Source: Euptelea pleiosperma
Taxonomy: Eukaryota > Streptophyta > Magnoliopsida > Ranunculales > Eupteleaceae
Direction of reading: 5' to 3'
DNA: 64,000 nucleotides
Assembly (NCBI GenBank): GCA_035048495.1
Contig: CM068548.1
Location: forward strand, 13,319,464-13,383,463
Shown here: in pieces, positions 35,255 through 45,351 of the stretch
How the letters are laid out: each line of letters starts with the position of its first letter
Numbering within the stretch: the stretch's first letter is position 1
The notes under the pieces: generated by a model
Databases searched by the model: none
What the model saw: only the letters and a program-made list of their open reading frames with translations
Told to the model about the DNA's origin: nothing
Program-made: the position numbers and the translations under genes

Positions 35255-35590
35255 CATGGTTTTAAAAACGTCTGTGTAAACGGTAACGCCCCAAGCCTGT
35301 TTCCGTTAAAACCGTTTAAACGGTCATTTTTGGGGTTTAAACGGCTTTTAAAACCATTTTTACGGCTGTTAAATTCTCAATTTTTTTTTATAGAAAAAAT
35401 GGCCATTAAATCCGTTAAATTTTCGTTTAATTCCTTTTTTTTTTTTGAAATTTGAATTCCAGTGCCATTTTTTTCGATTAAAACTGTTAAAATATATTTT
35501 TTCCCATTTTTGCCCCTAGCCATTTCAATCCGTTTAAACGGTAATGCCCCCAGTCCATTAAAACGGCCTCCTTTAAACCTTGCTTGTACC
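35255..35590. repeat. 'taacgg' repeat, copy 3
   Basis: From CCCATGGTTTTAAAAACG to AAACGGCCTCCTTTAAACCTTG; the interior is a diverged set of GTTAAAACCGTTTAAACGG motifs. Confidence 0.6.
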
Positions 35591-36177
35591 CTTTGTTGCA
35601 CAAATCCCTAATTGCTAATTTTTGGAGAATTTTGAGCATAATTTGGGCTTTCCATTCAATAATTCAGCCCACCGATCCAATCTTTAGATCGTCGTGCTTT
35701 GAGATCACTACTTCTCAAAGAAGTTACAATTTGTCTCATGGCAAGATGCACTGATCCCATTCCGGATCAGACCGATCTCGATCGAGATCGGAGCCTACAG
35801 ATCCGGCTTCCAATCCCGAGATTTTGAACCATGATGAAAATACTTTAATTCATGTACAAGTTCATCCTTTTGAGATGTCTTTCTATATGCATGGCCCTTT
35901 TTGGGGCTTTACTTCAAATTTAAACACATGTAAGCTTTTTTTTTAATGGGATTTTTGTCTTTACATAAAGAAGTCTTTGATATAGTTATCCTTTCCAATG
36001 AAATAGTGACACATCCCCTTTTTGAGAAGGGGGTGATCATTACTGATATTCTTAAAGATGATCAAATTCATCTTAATCTTAATTTAAAGAGGATTGTAGA
36101 GGATTGTCACATGCTAGTCTCTAGCTACATCACAACCCTAAAGGGGTGCACTAAAGTTGGGTGTTTATACTCCGACC
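35591..36177. other. Intergenic, unassigned
   Basis: Contains a small open frame at 35946-36203 (MGFLSLHKEVFDIVILSNE) that I do not recognise and that runs into the next repeat. Otherwise featureless. Confidence 0.35.
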
Positions 36178-36530
36178 CATGGTTTAAAAAACGGCCGTTA
36201 TAACGGATTTGGACCTACCCCGTTACGTTATGGACCGTTAAAATGCCCAAAAAATAACGGCCGTTATTTTTCTGTTATAATGAAAATAACGACCGTTATT
36301 TTCTGGAAAATTTTGTGGAAAAAAACTGCAGTTATTTTCGTTTTTTCCGTTATATTCCATTTTTTTCCGTTATTTTCCATTTTTGAAATTGAATTTCAGC
36401 GCCATTTTTTCCGTTTTTTTTCGTTATTTCCGTTTTTGCTCCTGACCATTTTTTTTCATTATAATGGCCGTTATAACTGAAAAAATGGTAACGCCCCTAG
36501 TCCGTTATAACGGTCCCCTTTAAACCTTGG
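36178..36530. repeat. 'taacgg' repeat, copy 4
   Basis: From CCATGGTTTAAAAAACGGCC to TAACGGTCCCCTTTAAACC; the next copy starts at once, so copies 4 and 5 are in tandem. Confidence 0.65.
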
Positions 36531-36860
36531 TTTAAAAAACAGCCGTTGTAACGGAGTCTGAACTCCCCTGTTACGTTATGTACCGTTTTAACACTCGGAA
36601 AATAATGTCTGTTATGTTCCGTTACAATGAAAAAAATGACCATTATATTCTGAAAATAATTTGTTAACAAAGTCCGTTATTTTAATTAATTTTCGTTATA
36701 AATTTTATTGAAAATTTGACATTCAAATTTTGAATTTAGCGCCATTATTTTCCCCTTTTTCTGTATTTTGCCCGTGTGTTACAATCCGTTATAACGGAAA
36801 AACTGTAACGCCCCAGTCCATTATACCGTTATAACGGCCCCTTTTAAACCTTGCTTTGAT
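36531..36860. repeat. 'taacgg' repeat, copy 5
   Basis: From TTGGTTTAAAAAACAGCCGT to ACGGCCCCTTTTAAACCTTG. Its last 120 bases are the closest match to the extra segment found in Helitron units 3 and 5 at 3.3 and 3.8 kb. Confidence 0.65.
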
Positions 36861-37069
36861 CTTTTGCTTTTTGAGGGTGCGCCAAGGCTGGTTGCATTTC
36901 TAATGGTTGCATTTTACAAATCAACATATATATTTGAAGTTTTAAGCTTTCACAAAAAAATGAAAAAATAAATAAATTAAGAGAACCTACTTTTCTGAAA
37001 ATATGGACTTTATTTGAGAAGGAAAATACAGTCCAAAAAATTCACTTAAATAAAAAGAATATTTCTCAT

Positions 37070-37372
37070 AAATATGCCACATGGCACACTTTGTTTTTTT
37101 TTTTCGGCTCACCCCATTTTAGCCCAACCCTTGGTGGACCTACACACCAAAAATCAGCTTGATTGGTAGTTTCTAGAAGTTGGATCTGAGGATCTTTTCA
37201 TCATGGGCTTAATAATAACTAAACTTTAAGCCATGATGGGAAAAAAATTCATGAATCCAATGGCTAGAAATCACCAATAATGCTGATTTTTTTTTGTGTG
37301 TAGGTCGACCAAGGGATGGGCCAAAACATCTGGTCAGTGGGTATGAAAGAGTGCCACTTGAAATTTTGGGAG
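37070..37372. mobile_element. FB-A foldback element, old
   Basis: ATGCCACATGGCACACTTTG at the left and GAGTGCCACTTGAAATTTTG at the right. Internal CCAAAAATCAGCTTGATTGG / AATGCTGATTTTT and GGATGGGCCAAAACATCTGG place it in the family. Confidence 0.5.
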
Positions 37373-37994
37373 GTGGTTTTCTTTTCGGGTGCCTCTAACC
37401 ACTTCCAATTTGGGGTATTAATGGGCTAGGTTTAGGTTAGGTCGAGATCGACTTAATGTTAGCCTGGAACATAGATTGATAAGCCAAAGTCCAGCCCGGC
37501 TTGTAACGGCCTAAATAATTCAAGCCCAATCTAAGTCCATGAAGAGGCATAACAGATCAGGGCAATAGATTTGTGCCGGGGCCCAGGAAAAATTATTTTA
37601 TGCTAAAAGTGAAGCCCACAAAGCCCTCGTCAACCTATTTATCTAGTTGGGCTTAAATATAAGCCCATGTCCAACCTGTTGGACTTATAAATGCTGCCCA
37701 AGCCCAGCCCAACCCCCCTAACATTCATACTTCCAAGATGGTGACATATACCGTCGAGATATTTTTCAACTCGAAAAATCTATTTTTTGGTCTATAAATA
37801 TCAGAATGGGCCGATTTTTTTTTTTTATTAGACAGTCTCTACAGTGAGAAAATCATCTTCACTAAGAATCAGCCCTTAATTCATCTCCATGTGGGTCCGC
37901 AAGTAGACGTGTCAAAGTAACACCCACCCTATATATATATATATATTTTTTTTATTGGATAAAGGGGTGAAATAGGTGCCTCAGGCTCAGGAGT
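37373..37994. other. Intergenic with half copy of FB-B (37745-37930)
   Basis: 37373-37740 is unassigned. 37745-37930 matches the right arm of the FB-B elements (CAGAATGGGCCGATTTT, ATCATCTTCACTAAGAATCAG, TTAATTCATCTCCATGTGGG). A short TA repeat lies at 37931-37946. Confidence 0.45.
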
Positions 37995-38167
37995 CCCCCT
38001 TTTCTGCCCTTGTCAGAAGTCGTGTGCTCATCCGTGGATTTCACGAATTCAACAGTGATTAATGGCTGGCAAAAAGTGAATGCCAGCTCAGCACTATCAA
38101 CCACTGTTGGATTCTCGAAATCCAGGCCGAGCTCACGGCTCTTGAGAGGGGTCAGAAAAAGGGGGCC
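37995..38167. repeat. Foldback element (family FB-D), copy 1
   Basis: Imperfect inverted arms: CCGTGGATTTCACGAATTCAACAGTG on the left against CACTGTTGGATTCTCGAAATCC on the right, with outer CCCCTTTTCTG.../...CAGAAAAAGGGG. Related to 39027-39185. Confidence 0.55.
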
Positions 38168-38437
38168 CCATAGGTTTATATGACACAAAAATACAAAAAA
38201 CACATAACTTTTAATTAAATATTAATTTATTTAAAAGCAAAGACACACTCATTATAGTGAGCAAAGACTAAGAAGCCAACAACTTTTAAACTTTGGTGTG
38301 GCTTGACATCTTTTTCCACTCCATTGATTGGTGGTCGCATACACGGCAAGCAAAGCATATCTCCTTTCTAAAGATTTCAATTAATAAACCACTAACGAAA
38401 AATTAATTACAAGCCCTAATCAGAATAGGTTCCGAGG

Positions 38438-38534
38438 ACTCAAATTTTCACCCAAAATCTCGTCCGTGGATGCACGGTCATCCATCATTGGATTCTCGGG
38501 ATCCACGGACGAGATTTTGGGTGAAAATTTAAGT
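38438..38534. repeat. Near-perfect 33-bp inverted repeat (hairpin)
   Basis: Left arm 38438-38470 and right arm 38502-38534 are complementary at 32 of 33 positions, with a 31-base loop. The inner arm bases ATCTCGTCCGTGGA are related to the FB-D family's CCGTGGATTTC. Confidence 0.8.
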
Positions 38535-39026
38535 CTACGGATCCCCAACGCGATAGATAATTACACAATTCCATACTTTGTTTTACAAGACAAAATTAAA
38601 ATTCTAAGAGAACAAAGAATGATAGAAAAGATGAAGGTTGTCTCCATAAAGAAAGACTCTTTGTCATCATGGGCTTTCCTTCACTAATTATCTTAGACTT
38701 TTATGTGGGATGGTAGCTGTCTATCCATCATTTAAGACATTTAAATGTTCCTGTAAAGCAACCACTCTAGACACACCAACTAGGACTGTCTATTGATCGG
38801 GTTTGGATCGGGGTCAAGGCCCAATCCAAATTTAGATCCAGACCCAATCCGATAAGATATCGAAACTTATAGGATTGAAGTAGGATGACCGACTAACACT
38901 GAGTCGATTTGATCAATAAAGCTGTTAAATTTGATTTCAAGAAAAAAAAAACACGTAAATTCAAATATGTAAATTCGTAAGTCATATAACAAAATACATT
39001 GATTCATATAATGGCTCAGGCTCAGG
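38535..39026. other. Intergenic, unassigned
   Basis: No gene or bounded repeat. GATCGGGTTTGGATCGGG / GATCCAGACCCAATCCG around 38800-38850 and a similar stretch at 39340-39390 are low-complexity plant repeats; another is at 51490-51620. Confidence 0.35.
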
Positions 39027-39185
39027 TCGTGTTCTCGGCCGTGGATTTCACGAATTCAATGGTAATTGTTAAATTTGATGGAGAATATTAAATTCAATCA
39101 TCAAATCTTTTCCAGAAAAGGGACAACCGAGAATTTTTCTATCAATCATTATTGGATTCGTGAAATCTATGGCCGAGAACATGAC
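39027..39185. repeat. Foldback element (family FB-D), copy 2
   Basis: Arms GTGTTCTCGGCCGTGGATTT and AAATCTATGGCCGAGAACAT are inverted, followed inward by CACGAATTCAATGGTAATTG / CAATCATTATTGGATTCGTG. Non-coding. Confidence 0.7.
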
Positions 39186-40190
39186 TCCCAAAATGGGTTA
39201 GAGCAAGAGTCCCATGAACCTGACCCTAATATAATATATTTCATTAATAATATATTTAATATTAGATTGGGTCATTATTGGATTAGATCGAAGTAGTTCT
39301 AGACTGATCCAATAGCTTATTTGATCATATTTCTAGGTCCAGACTCGATGTTATCAGATCGGATAGGATTGGATCAGGTTATGGGGGTGGTCCGATCAAT
39401 TGACAGCCATAGCAAGGCAATATATTAGTGTAACATTTTATGTATTGGGGATCATGCAATGGTCCATGTATCATTTTATTACGATGACCGCGTATTCCTA
39501 CTATTGCATCAGTCGTACATTTGCATTGATCTGAGTCGTCCAACTCTGAAATCACATGTTACCCAAAATCCATGATGTCCTTAACCATTTGATCCAACTG
39601 CCAATTATTGTATGGTAGTCAATGAAGTAATGGGAAATGCTCAAAAATACAAGTCTTTGATCTGACGGTTAGGTTATTTTGCTGACCCATGCAAAACATG
39701 ATGTGAATGCGTCGTTTGAGTACGTGGACAACATATGTATGGTGCAGATGATCGATCAAAAGAATGTGACGGGCAGATCATAAAATTGGGTCCAAATTTT
39801 GACTGAAGAGATCTACTTGATGAGACCCTTAGTACATGGTGATCCACCCGCATGTTTCTCACAAATATGGCATACGTACAGGGAGGACGGTTCCTTTCTA
39901 TCCTTCCGTCCTGACACATTGTTTGCCCCATGCATCCTCTTCCAAAAGTCACATATATGTATTAAAATCTTTTTAAAGATAGCATCACTTATCGCATTAA
40001 GTGAAGGAGGGACGATTAAAAAAGAATTATTGAATTTTAGTGATACTAAATTTCAAGTCTGGATTTTAGATGGTTACCAAACGATCTGATCTGATTGTCC
40101 CACTAAGATTTGAATATCCCAGTTTCAGACTTAAGGTCTCAAATTAATTTCTACCAAACGCCACCTTAAATTAGCGAAACATGAGATTTA
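39186..40190. other. Intergenic, unassigned
   Basis: No gene recognised. Small open frames at 39799-40089 (plus) and 39674-39952 (minus) overlap each other and lack recognisable motifs. Confidence 0.35.
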
Positions 40191-40395
40191 GGCCCTGCTT
40201 GGTTTGCTGCACTGGGATGCGGTGCATTGCAGTCACTTACCACAGTTTTTGGACTGCACATGTTTGCATCCATTTTTTGAAAGAGTCCACAAGGGCTTGG
40301 CAAGCACTTGCACGCCCTCCAACCAATCACTTGTAATCTCAAAACTGTGGCAAGTGAGTGTATTGCATCTGATTTGCATTGAACCAAACAGTGCC
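40191..40395. mobile_element. Tourist-like MITE with TTA target duplication
   Basis: Left end GGCCCTGCTTGGTTTGC pairs imperfectly with right end GAACCAAACAGTGCC. TTA flanks both sides (40188-40190 and 40396-40398), as expected for PIF/Harbinger MITEs. The interior is also palindromic (TTGCAGTCACTTACCACAGT / ACTGTGGCAAGTGAGTGTAT). Confidence 0.7.
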
Positions 40396-40549
40396 TTAGA
40401 TTTCTAAGCAGCTCTTTTCTGTTTAGAACATTATTTATTTCTAATTCAGTTCTTAGGGGAAAAAAAAAATTGATAAATAAAAGATAACGAACAAAATAAC
40501 GGTTGTTATTTTTTAGAATATTGATTTTTGGGTTCCGGTGACCAACACT

Positions 40550-40870
40550 TTTGACCAACATTTTTGACCTACACCTTGGTGTACCCTCATAGAGGACGAA
40601 TCAATGGCAGATTTTTGGTGAGGTCGATCTCTTCACCATATAGATCACCCCAACAAAAAATCATCCCATTCTGAAAGTTCTAACCCCGTTAAATGTGATT
40701 TTCAAGTTACATGGTAAAAATCGACAGTCCATAATTCTTCAACTTCTAAACCAGTCTATGAATATCAGAATGATTTGAATTTTTGTGAGATGATCTCCTC
40801 ACCATATTGATCATCTTCACCAAAAATCAGCCATTGATTCATCCTCTACAATGGTACACCAACCTGTTGG
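40550..40870. mobile_element. FB-B foldback MITE, copy 2
   Basis: Same internal sequence as 30656-30999 (ATATAGATCACCCCAACAAAA, AAAATCGACAGTCCATAATT, TTCACCAAAAATCAGCCATTG). The outermost ends differ and look decayed. Confidence 0.75.
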
Positions 40871-41275
40871 TCACTGGACCGGACCCGACCCTTTTTCTAA
40901 TGTTAAATCTATTTTTTGTTAAATAATGCAATGGGGTTAGAGCGTTGCCATTATAATGGCAGTTTAATGTGGTTATTAAACACGAAAATGCTAAGATTTA
41001 GAGCCATAATTAAAAGAGAAATCACAACAAAAAAAGCTTGAGGCAAAGAAAATCATCAAAACACTAAAGCTTGTGGCCGACCCAAGTGGAGTAATAGGCA
41101 GAAGCTTTCACAATGGTCTAATAATTCTTATTTTCCACCCTAAAAGCTCCAACAAATACCTGTTAATGGTGTTTGGTTGCGGCTACAACTATATTCGGAT
41201 CGAGTTAGTGGCTAACAAGTGCACACTAATTTCTTTTTTCGGAGACTACATTTTACTCCAAAAATTGTGAAAAAA
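40871..41275. other. Intergenic, unassigned
   Basis: Contains an unrecognised open frame at 41073-41270. GGTGTTTGGTTGCGGCTACAAC at 41168 is a MITE-end-like motif. No gene supported. Confidence 0.35.
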
Positions 41276-41515
41276 CGTATGGATGTTTGGCCCATCCCTA
41301 GGTGGACCTATAGATAAAAAATCAGCCTGATTGGTGATTTATAACAGTTGGATATAAGTATTTTCATGGGTTGATTTTAACCATCGATTTGAGAATTATT
41401 TGAAGTTACCCAAATCCGATGATTAGAAATCACCAATCAGTATGGATGTTATGGGCCAAACATCCATACTGTTAGTTGTCTATAAGAATGTGCCATGTGG
41501 CTCATAAGGACGTCC
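41276..41515. mobile_element. FB-A foldback element
   Basis: GTATGGATGTTTGGCCCATC at the left mirrors GGGCCAAACATCCATACTG at the right, with GCCTGATTGGTGATTTATAA / GATTAGAAATCACCAATCAG inside. Ends decayed. Confidence 0.6.
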
Positions 41516-41559
41516 CTGAGCTAAAATGAACTCATCCACGTGCTAGAGAAGACCGTCGT

Positions 41560-41898
41560 TGATGACAACCCACAATATGAGCCATGTGGCACACTTTTAG
41601 AGGACACTGATTGTTCGGATGTTTGATCAATCGCTAGATGGGCCTACGAACCAAAAATTAGCCTGATTACTGATTTAAAACCTTTGGATCCATGTACCCA
41701 AATAATGGTCAATAATGCTCAAGTTCCCACGGTTAAAATCAACCCATTAAAAATAACTTCATTCAAATGCTTAGAAATCACTAATCAGGTTGATTTATAA
41801 GTCCACTTAGGGATTGGGCAAACATCCATTTGGTCAGTGTCCTCTACAAATGTGCCACGTGGCTCATATCATGGGCGATCATTGAAGTTTTACTCATT
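41560..41898. mobile_element. FB-A foldback element
   Basis: CACAATATGAGCCATGTGGC on the left mirrors GCCACGTGGCTCATATCATG on the right. The right terminus TTGAAGTTTTACTC is intact, the left terminus is not. Confidence 0.6.
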
Positions 41899-43369
41899 AT
41901 TCTAGGTAAACAGTAGTTAAATCTAGATCGTCAATTGATAGACCGAAGTTATATTGGTTGACATAAATTGATCGGTTTTGATCATTCTATCTTGTAATTA
42001 TTGGCCTAGAGGCCCATCGATCCAATGCTTAGATTGGCGTGCACGTGGGGGGAATTAAGTGAGAAGATAAGGATATACAGATATGTTATCTGTGCACGAT
42101 TTGAAAGAGATGGTGGGGGAGAATCGGGAGACAGAGAGTAATGAGCGCGTGGAATAACCATACGGTAGCGTCTGTTTGACAAAGACATGATTAAGAAGGG
42201 TTCCTTTTAAGGAGATCTCGGACCGAGGCATCCACCGGCATCTCGTGGGTCCCACCGCTCCACCGCATGGCTCTGTGTGGGGCCCACTTCATGGCTCACG
42301 CCTTCATCATCTCTCTCTCTCTCCAATTTAAACTCTCATCACTCATTCCACTCCACCCGCGCCACTCTCTCATCTCGCCGATTTACCTCGGGGTTTCCTC
42401 GTCGATTGTAGAATATTATCGGCAATTACTCTGCAAACTGGCAAACTCCAGGTCTTTAGGAACTATACGCCAAGATACAAAATAAAAAACGGAAAATTTT
42501 AGCATCGACCCCTAGGACGAACTGTACAATTGTCATCCGTGTGTTTGAACCATTAGATGTTCTTGGAAATTTGTGTGGTGGGCCTTTGTAAACCACAAGA
42601 TGACAATTAGTAGTCTGCAGCTTGGGACGACGTGCTACACTATCGTCCTAAGGACGATATTAGTAAAGAAATAATCGGAGATGGGTGGGGCTGTTGGAGG
42701 GGAGCCCACCATTTAACACGAATAAATACAAGCAATAAGATCAGACAGGAGTACTTAAATATAGGGTAAGTAGTAGGTCCCACCAGATTATAAACCCCCT
42801 AACAAAAAGCATGAAGTCTGCTCCACGTGTCCAATCAACTTGATACTCTCGTACGTAAAAGGATAAATTGGTTGGAATTAAATCCTGTTTGTACACCACA
42901 TAGCTAACGCGTACAGCGGGATTTGCGTGAATGCTTTCGATCCGGACCGTTCGTTATTGTACAAGTGGTTATGCATCATAACTCATGCCTTATGTAGGCC
43001 ATCCACAAAACCAGCGATTTAATTGCTTAGGCAGCTGGTCTTCTTGGTCAAAAATCTAAACCAGCAACGCAATCGCAGCCACAGAATCCAGCACAAGCTT
43101 AGGAGAGTCAAAAAAATGGGCAAAAAGGAAATTGATTCAACAAAAAGACAATAATTCAAACAAAATTCTACAGATCGGATGGTTCAAATCATTAAATCCG
43201 GTTGACTTTTGACTCAGATTAAGTCCGATCTTTATAAATGACTTAGTGAGCCATATGATGGATCCTAAGCATCCAATTTACTGTCAGTTAATGGCTAGGA
43301 TTATACCATCAGATTCTACTTTCCATAAGGGATATGGGCCCACAATGCATGTACGTTTGCTGACGTTGT
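41899..43369. other. Intergenic, no gene supported
   Basis: GATCTCGGACCGAGGCATCC and a CT-rich stretch (42308-42325, TCTCTCTCTC) look like an unattached promoter region. A small foldback lies at about 42505-42665 (CGACCCCTAGGACGA / ATCGTCCTAAGGACGAT). The 72-codon frame at 42267-42485 (MALCGAHFMAHAF) is unrecognised and may be chance. Confidence 0.35.
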
Positions 43370-44106
43370 GACGGGATGGACATTAGTATGAGCCACGTAG
43401 TACACTTTTAGAGACAACTGACCGTATGGACGTTTGGCCCTCCCTAGGTGGACCTACGTACCAAAAAAATCAGCCTGATTAGTGATTTCAAACTTTTGGA
43501 TCTTCGTGCCCTAATGATGCACGAATTCGAGTAAAACTTCTGTCACAGCGTTGTGACAGATGTTCTGCCACAACGCACGATACGAGCCACGTGGAATATC
43601 TTAGTGGACACTGACCCTATGGATGTTTAGCCAGTCCCTCGGTAGACCTGTAAACCAAAAATCAGCCAAATTAGTGATTTCTAAGCGATTCGATTGAATT
43701 ATTTTCATGAGTTGATTTTAACCGTAGGAATTTGAGCATTATTGAGCGTTATTTGATTCAAAGATCAAAAGGTTTTAAATTACTAATCAGGCTGATTTTT
43801 GGTTTGCAGATCCACCAAGGGACTGGCCAAACATCCATACGGTCATCGTCCACTAAGAGTTTGCCACGTGACTCGTATTGTGCGTTGTGACAGAAGCTTC
43901 TGTCTGAACGCGCTGTGACAGAAGTTTTTGTCGCACGAATTCCACCGTTAAAAACAACACATGAAAACGACTCAAATCCAAGGCTTAGAAATCATTAGTC
44001 AGGCCAATTCTTGGTCTGTAGGTCCACCTAGGGTTGGGCCAAACATCCGTACGATCAGCGATCTCTAAGAGTGTGCCAAGTGGCTCATACTGATGTCCGT
44101 CCACAC
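43370..44106. mobile_element. Older FB-A element split by a younger one
   Basis: The left half (43370-43528) and right half (43943-44106) together form one FB-A copy: GTATGAGCCACGTAGTACAC at the left, GTGCCAAGTGGCTCATACTG at the right. The younger element at 43529-43932 interrupts it and duplicated GCACGAATTC. Confidence 0.75.
43529..43932. mobile_element. FB-A Mutator-like foldback with 10-bp target duplication
   Basis: Ends GAGTAAAACTTCTGTCACAG and CTGTGACAGAAGTTTTTGTC are inverted repeats with two mismatches. GCACGAATTC stands immediately before (43519-43528) and after (43933-43942) the element. A 9-10 bp duplication plus long inverted ends is the signature of Mutator-like transposons. 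The element has no transposase. Confidence 0.85.
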
Positions 44107-44730
44107 TCCACAGATGCGTCTATTACGGTTGTAGACATTTACAGTTCAAAAGCACTGTGCTACTTCCTGCCTTTTTCAAAACCTAGTCCGAAGACCGAGA
44201 AACTAGCACGCTCAAAGACAAGACCCGCGGAGATACCGGCCGTACAACTGTCACCGGTTTGCATTCGGTAACCGGTGAGAAAAAAAATGAAAAGAAAGAG
44301 AGCAAGTTGGTGCGCAGCGTAGAAAGGGCGAAAGAGTATTTCTCAGTTCTCACTCCTTCCGCCTGGCACTTGCTCACTGTCAGAAAAAAAAAATGCGGTT
44401 AAGTTGAGGGAAACCTTTCGAGTTTCGATCCGCCCCTCACAAATTGCCGAAAACGAAGCCCTAATTCCGCCATTAACGTTATGAGCACTCCAGGTCTCAA
44501 GCTCTTCCTCTTTCTCTCTCTCCAACTACTTTCCTTTTTTTCTTCTGTCCTTCGGTCTTTCATGGCATGCGCATTCAAATTCCGTTCTGTTTTCGTCTCC
44601 TTTTTTTTTTTTACAGACTGGAATCTCTGAGCGTGTAATTTATGGAGTTATTAAAGAGACTGAGCAAGAGCAGTAGTGTTCTGTGACTTCTGTCATCAAG
44701 CTTTGATTCCAAACGGATTGGTCATAGATT
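44107..44730. other. Upstream region of the BRX-like gene
   Basis: Probably promoter and start of the 5' leader of the BRX-like gene: CT-rich runs at 44503-44560 (TCTTCCTCTTTCTCTCTCTC) are common near plant transcription starts. No TATA box chosen. Confidence 0.35.
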
Positions 44731-45351
44731 TCGAGGTTTGGTTTTCAGATGTAACAAATACAGATATGATTCGTGAATGCATTTGTTTAATTGAATATGA
44801 TCCTCTTATTGTAGAGGCTTTGATCGATCTCCCTTGCTCTCGCCCGCTAGATTTCCAGAAAGAATTGCTTGTTCGAAGCGGTTTGGGTTGAGCTGAGAGG
44901 AAGCATAACCAGCACTAGCAGTAGAAACGAACGGGAAGGAGTCTCGAGGTTTGGTTTTCAGATGATTTGTGACTGCGTTTGCGACGATTGAATTGAATAT
45001 GATTCTCTTGTTTTAGAGGCTTTGACTGATCTCTCTCGCTCTTACTCGTATAGGTTTCTGGAAAGAATCCTTTGTTTGAAGCAGCTTGGCTGTGGATTCG
45101 AGATTTGGAACCCAATTACCTGAGCTTCGGCACGGCCGAATCAGAACGGGACTGAGATCTTCAAGATTTAGTTTCCAGATGTAATTAACGGCACAGACGA
45201 TTCATGAAAGAGCTAGAATTTTGAATCTGATTCTCTTCTTGTTTTTTGGTTTCTCACTTCTCCTACTTGTTTCAGACTTCAATCGATATCTCGTTCTAAT
45301 CAACTCCGTTGTCGGGCAAGAATCCAGTAGATAAAAACCGGAGAAACGAGG
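44731..45351 (+). repeat. Three tandem leader repeats, about 215 bp each, before and into the BRX-like ATG
   Basis: Copies start at 44731, 44944 and 45161 with TCGAGGTTTGGTTTTCAGATG, the same, and TCAAGATTTAGTTTCCAGATG. Each continues through a GAGGCTTTGATCGATCTC-like block. The first two end in decayed versions (44865-44890 and 45065-45098) of the bases that, in the third copy, encode the gene's N-terminal motif (45361-45395). Neither upstream copy has an ATG in place. Confidence 0.7.
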
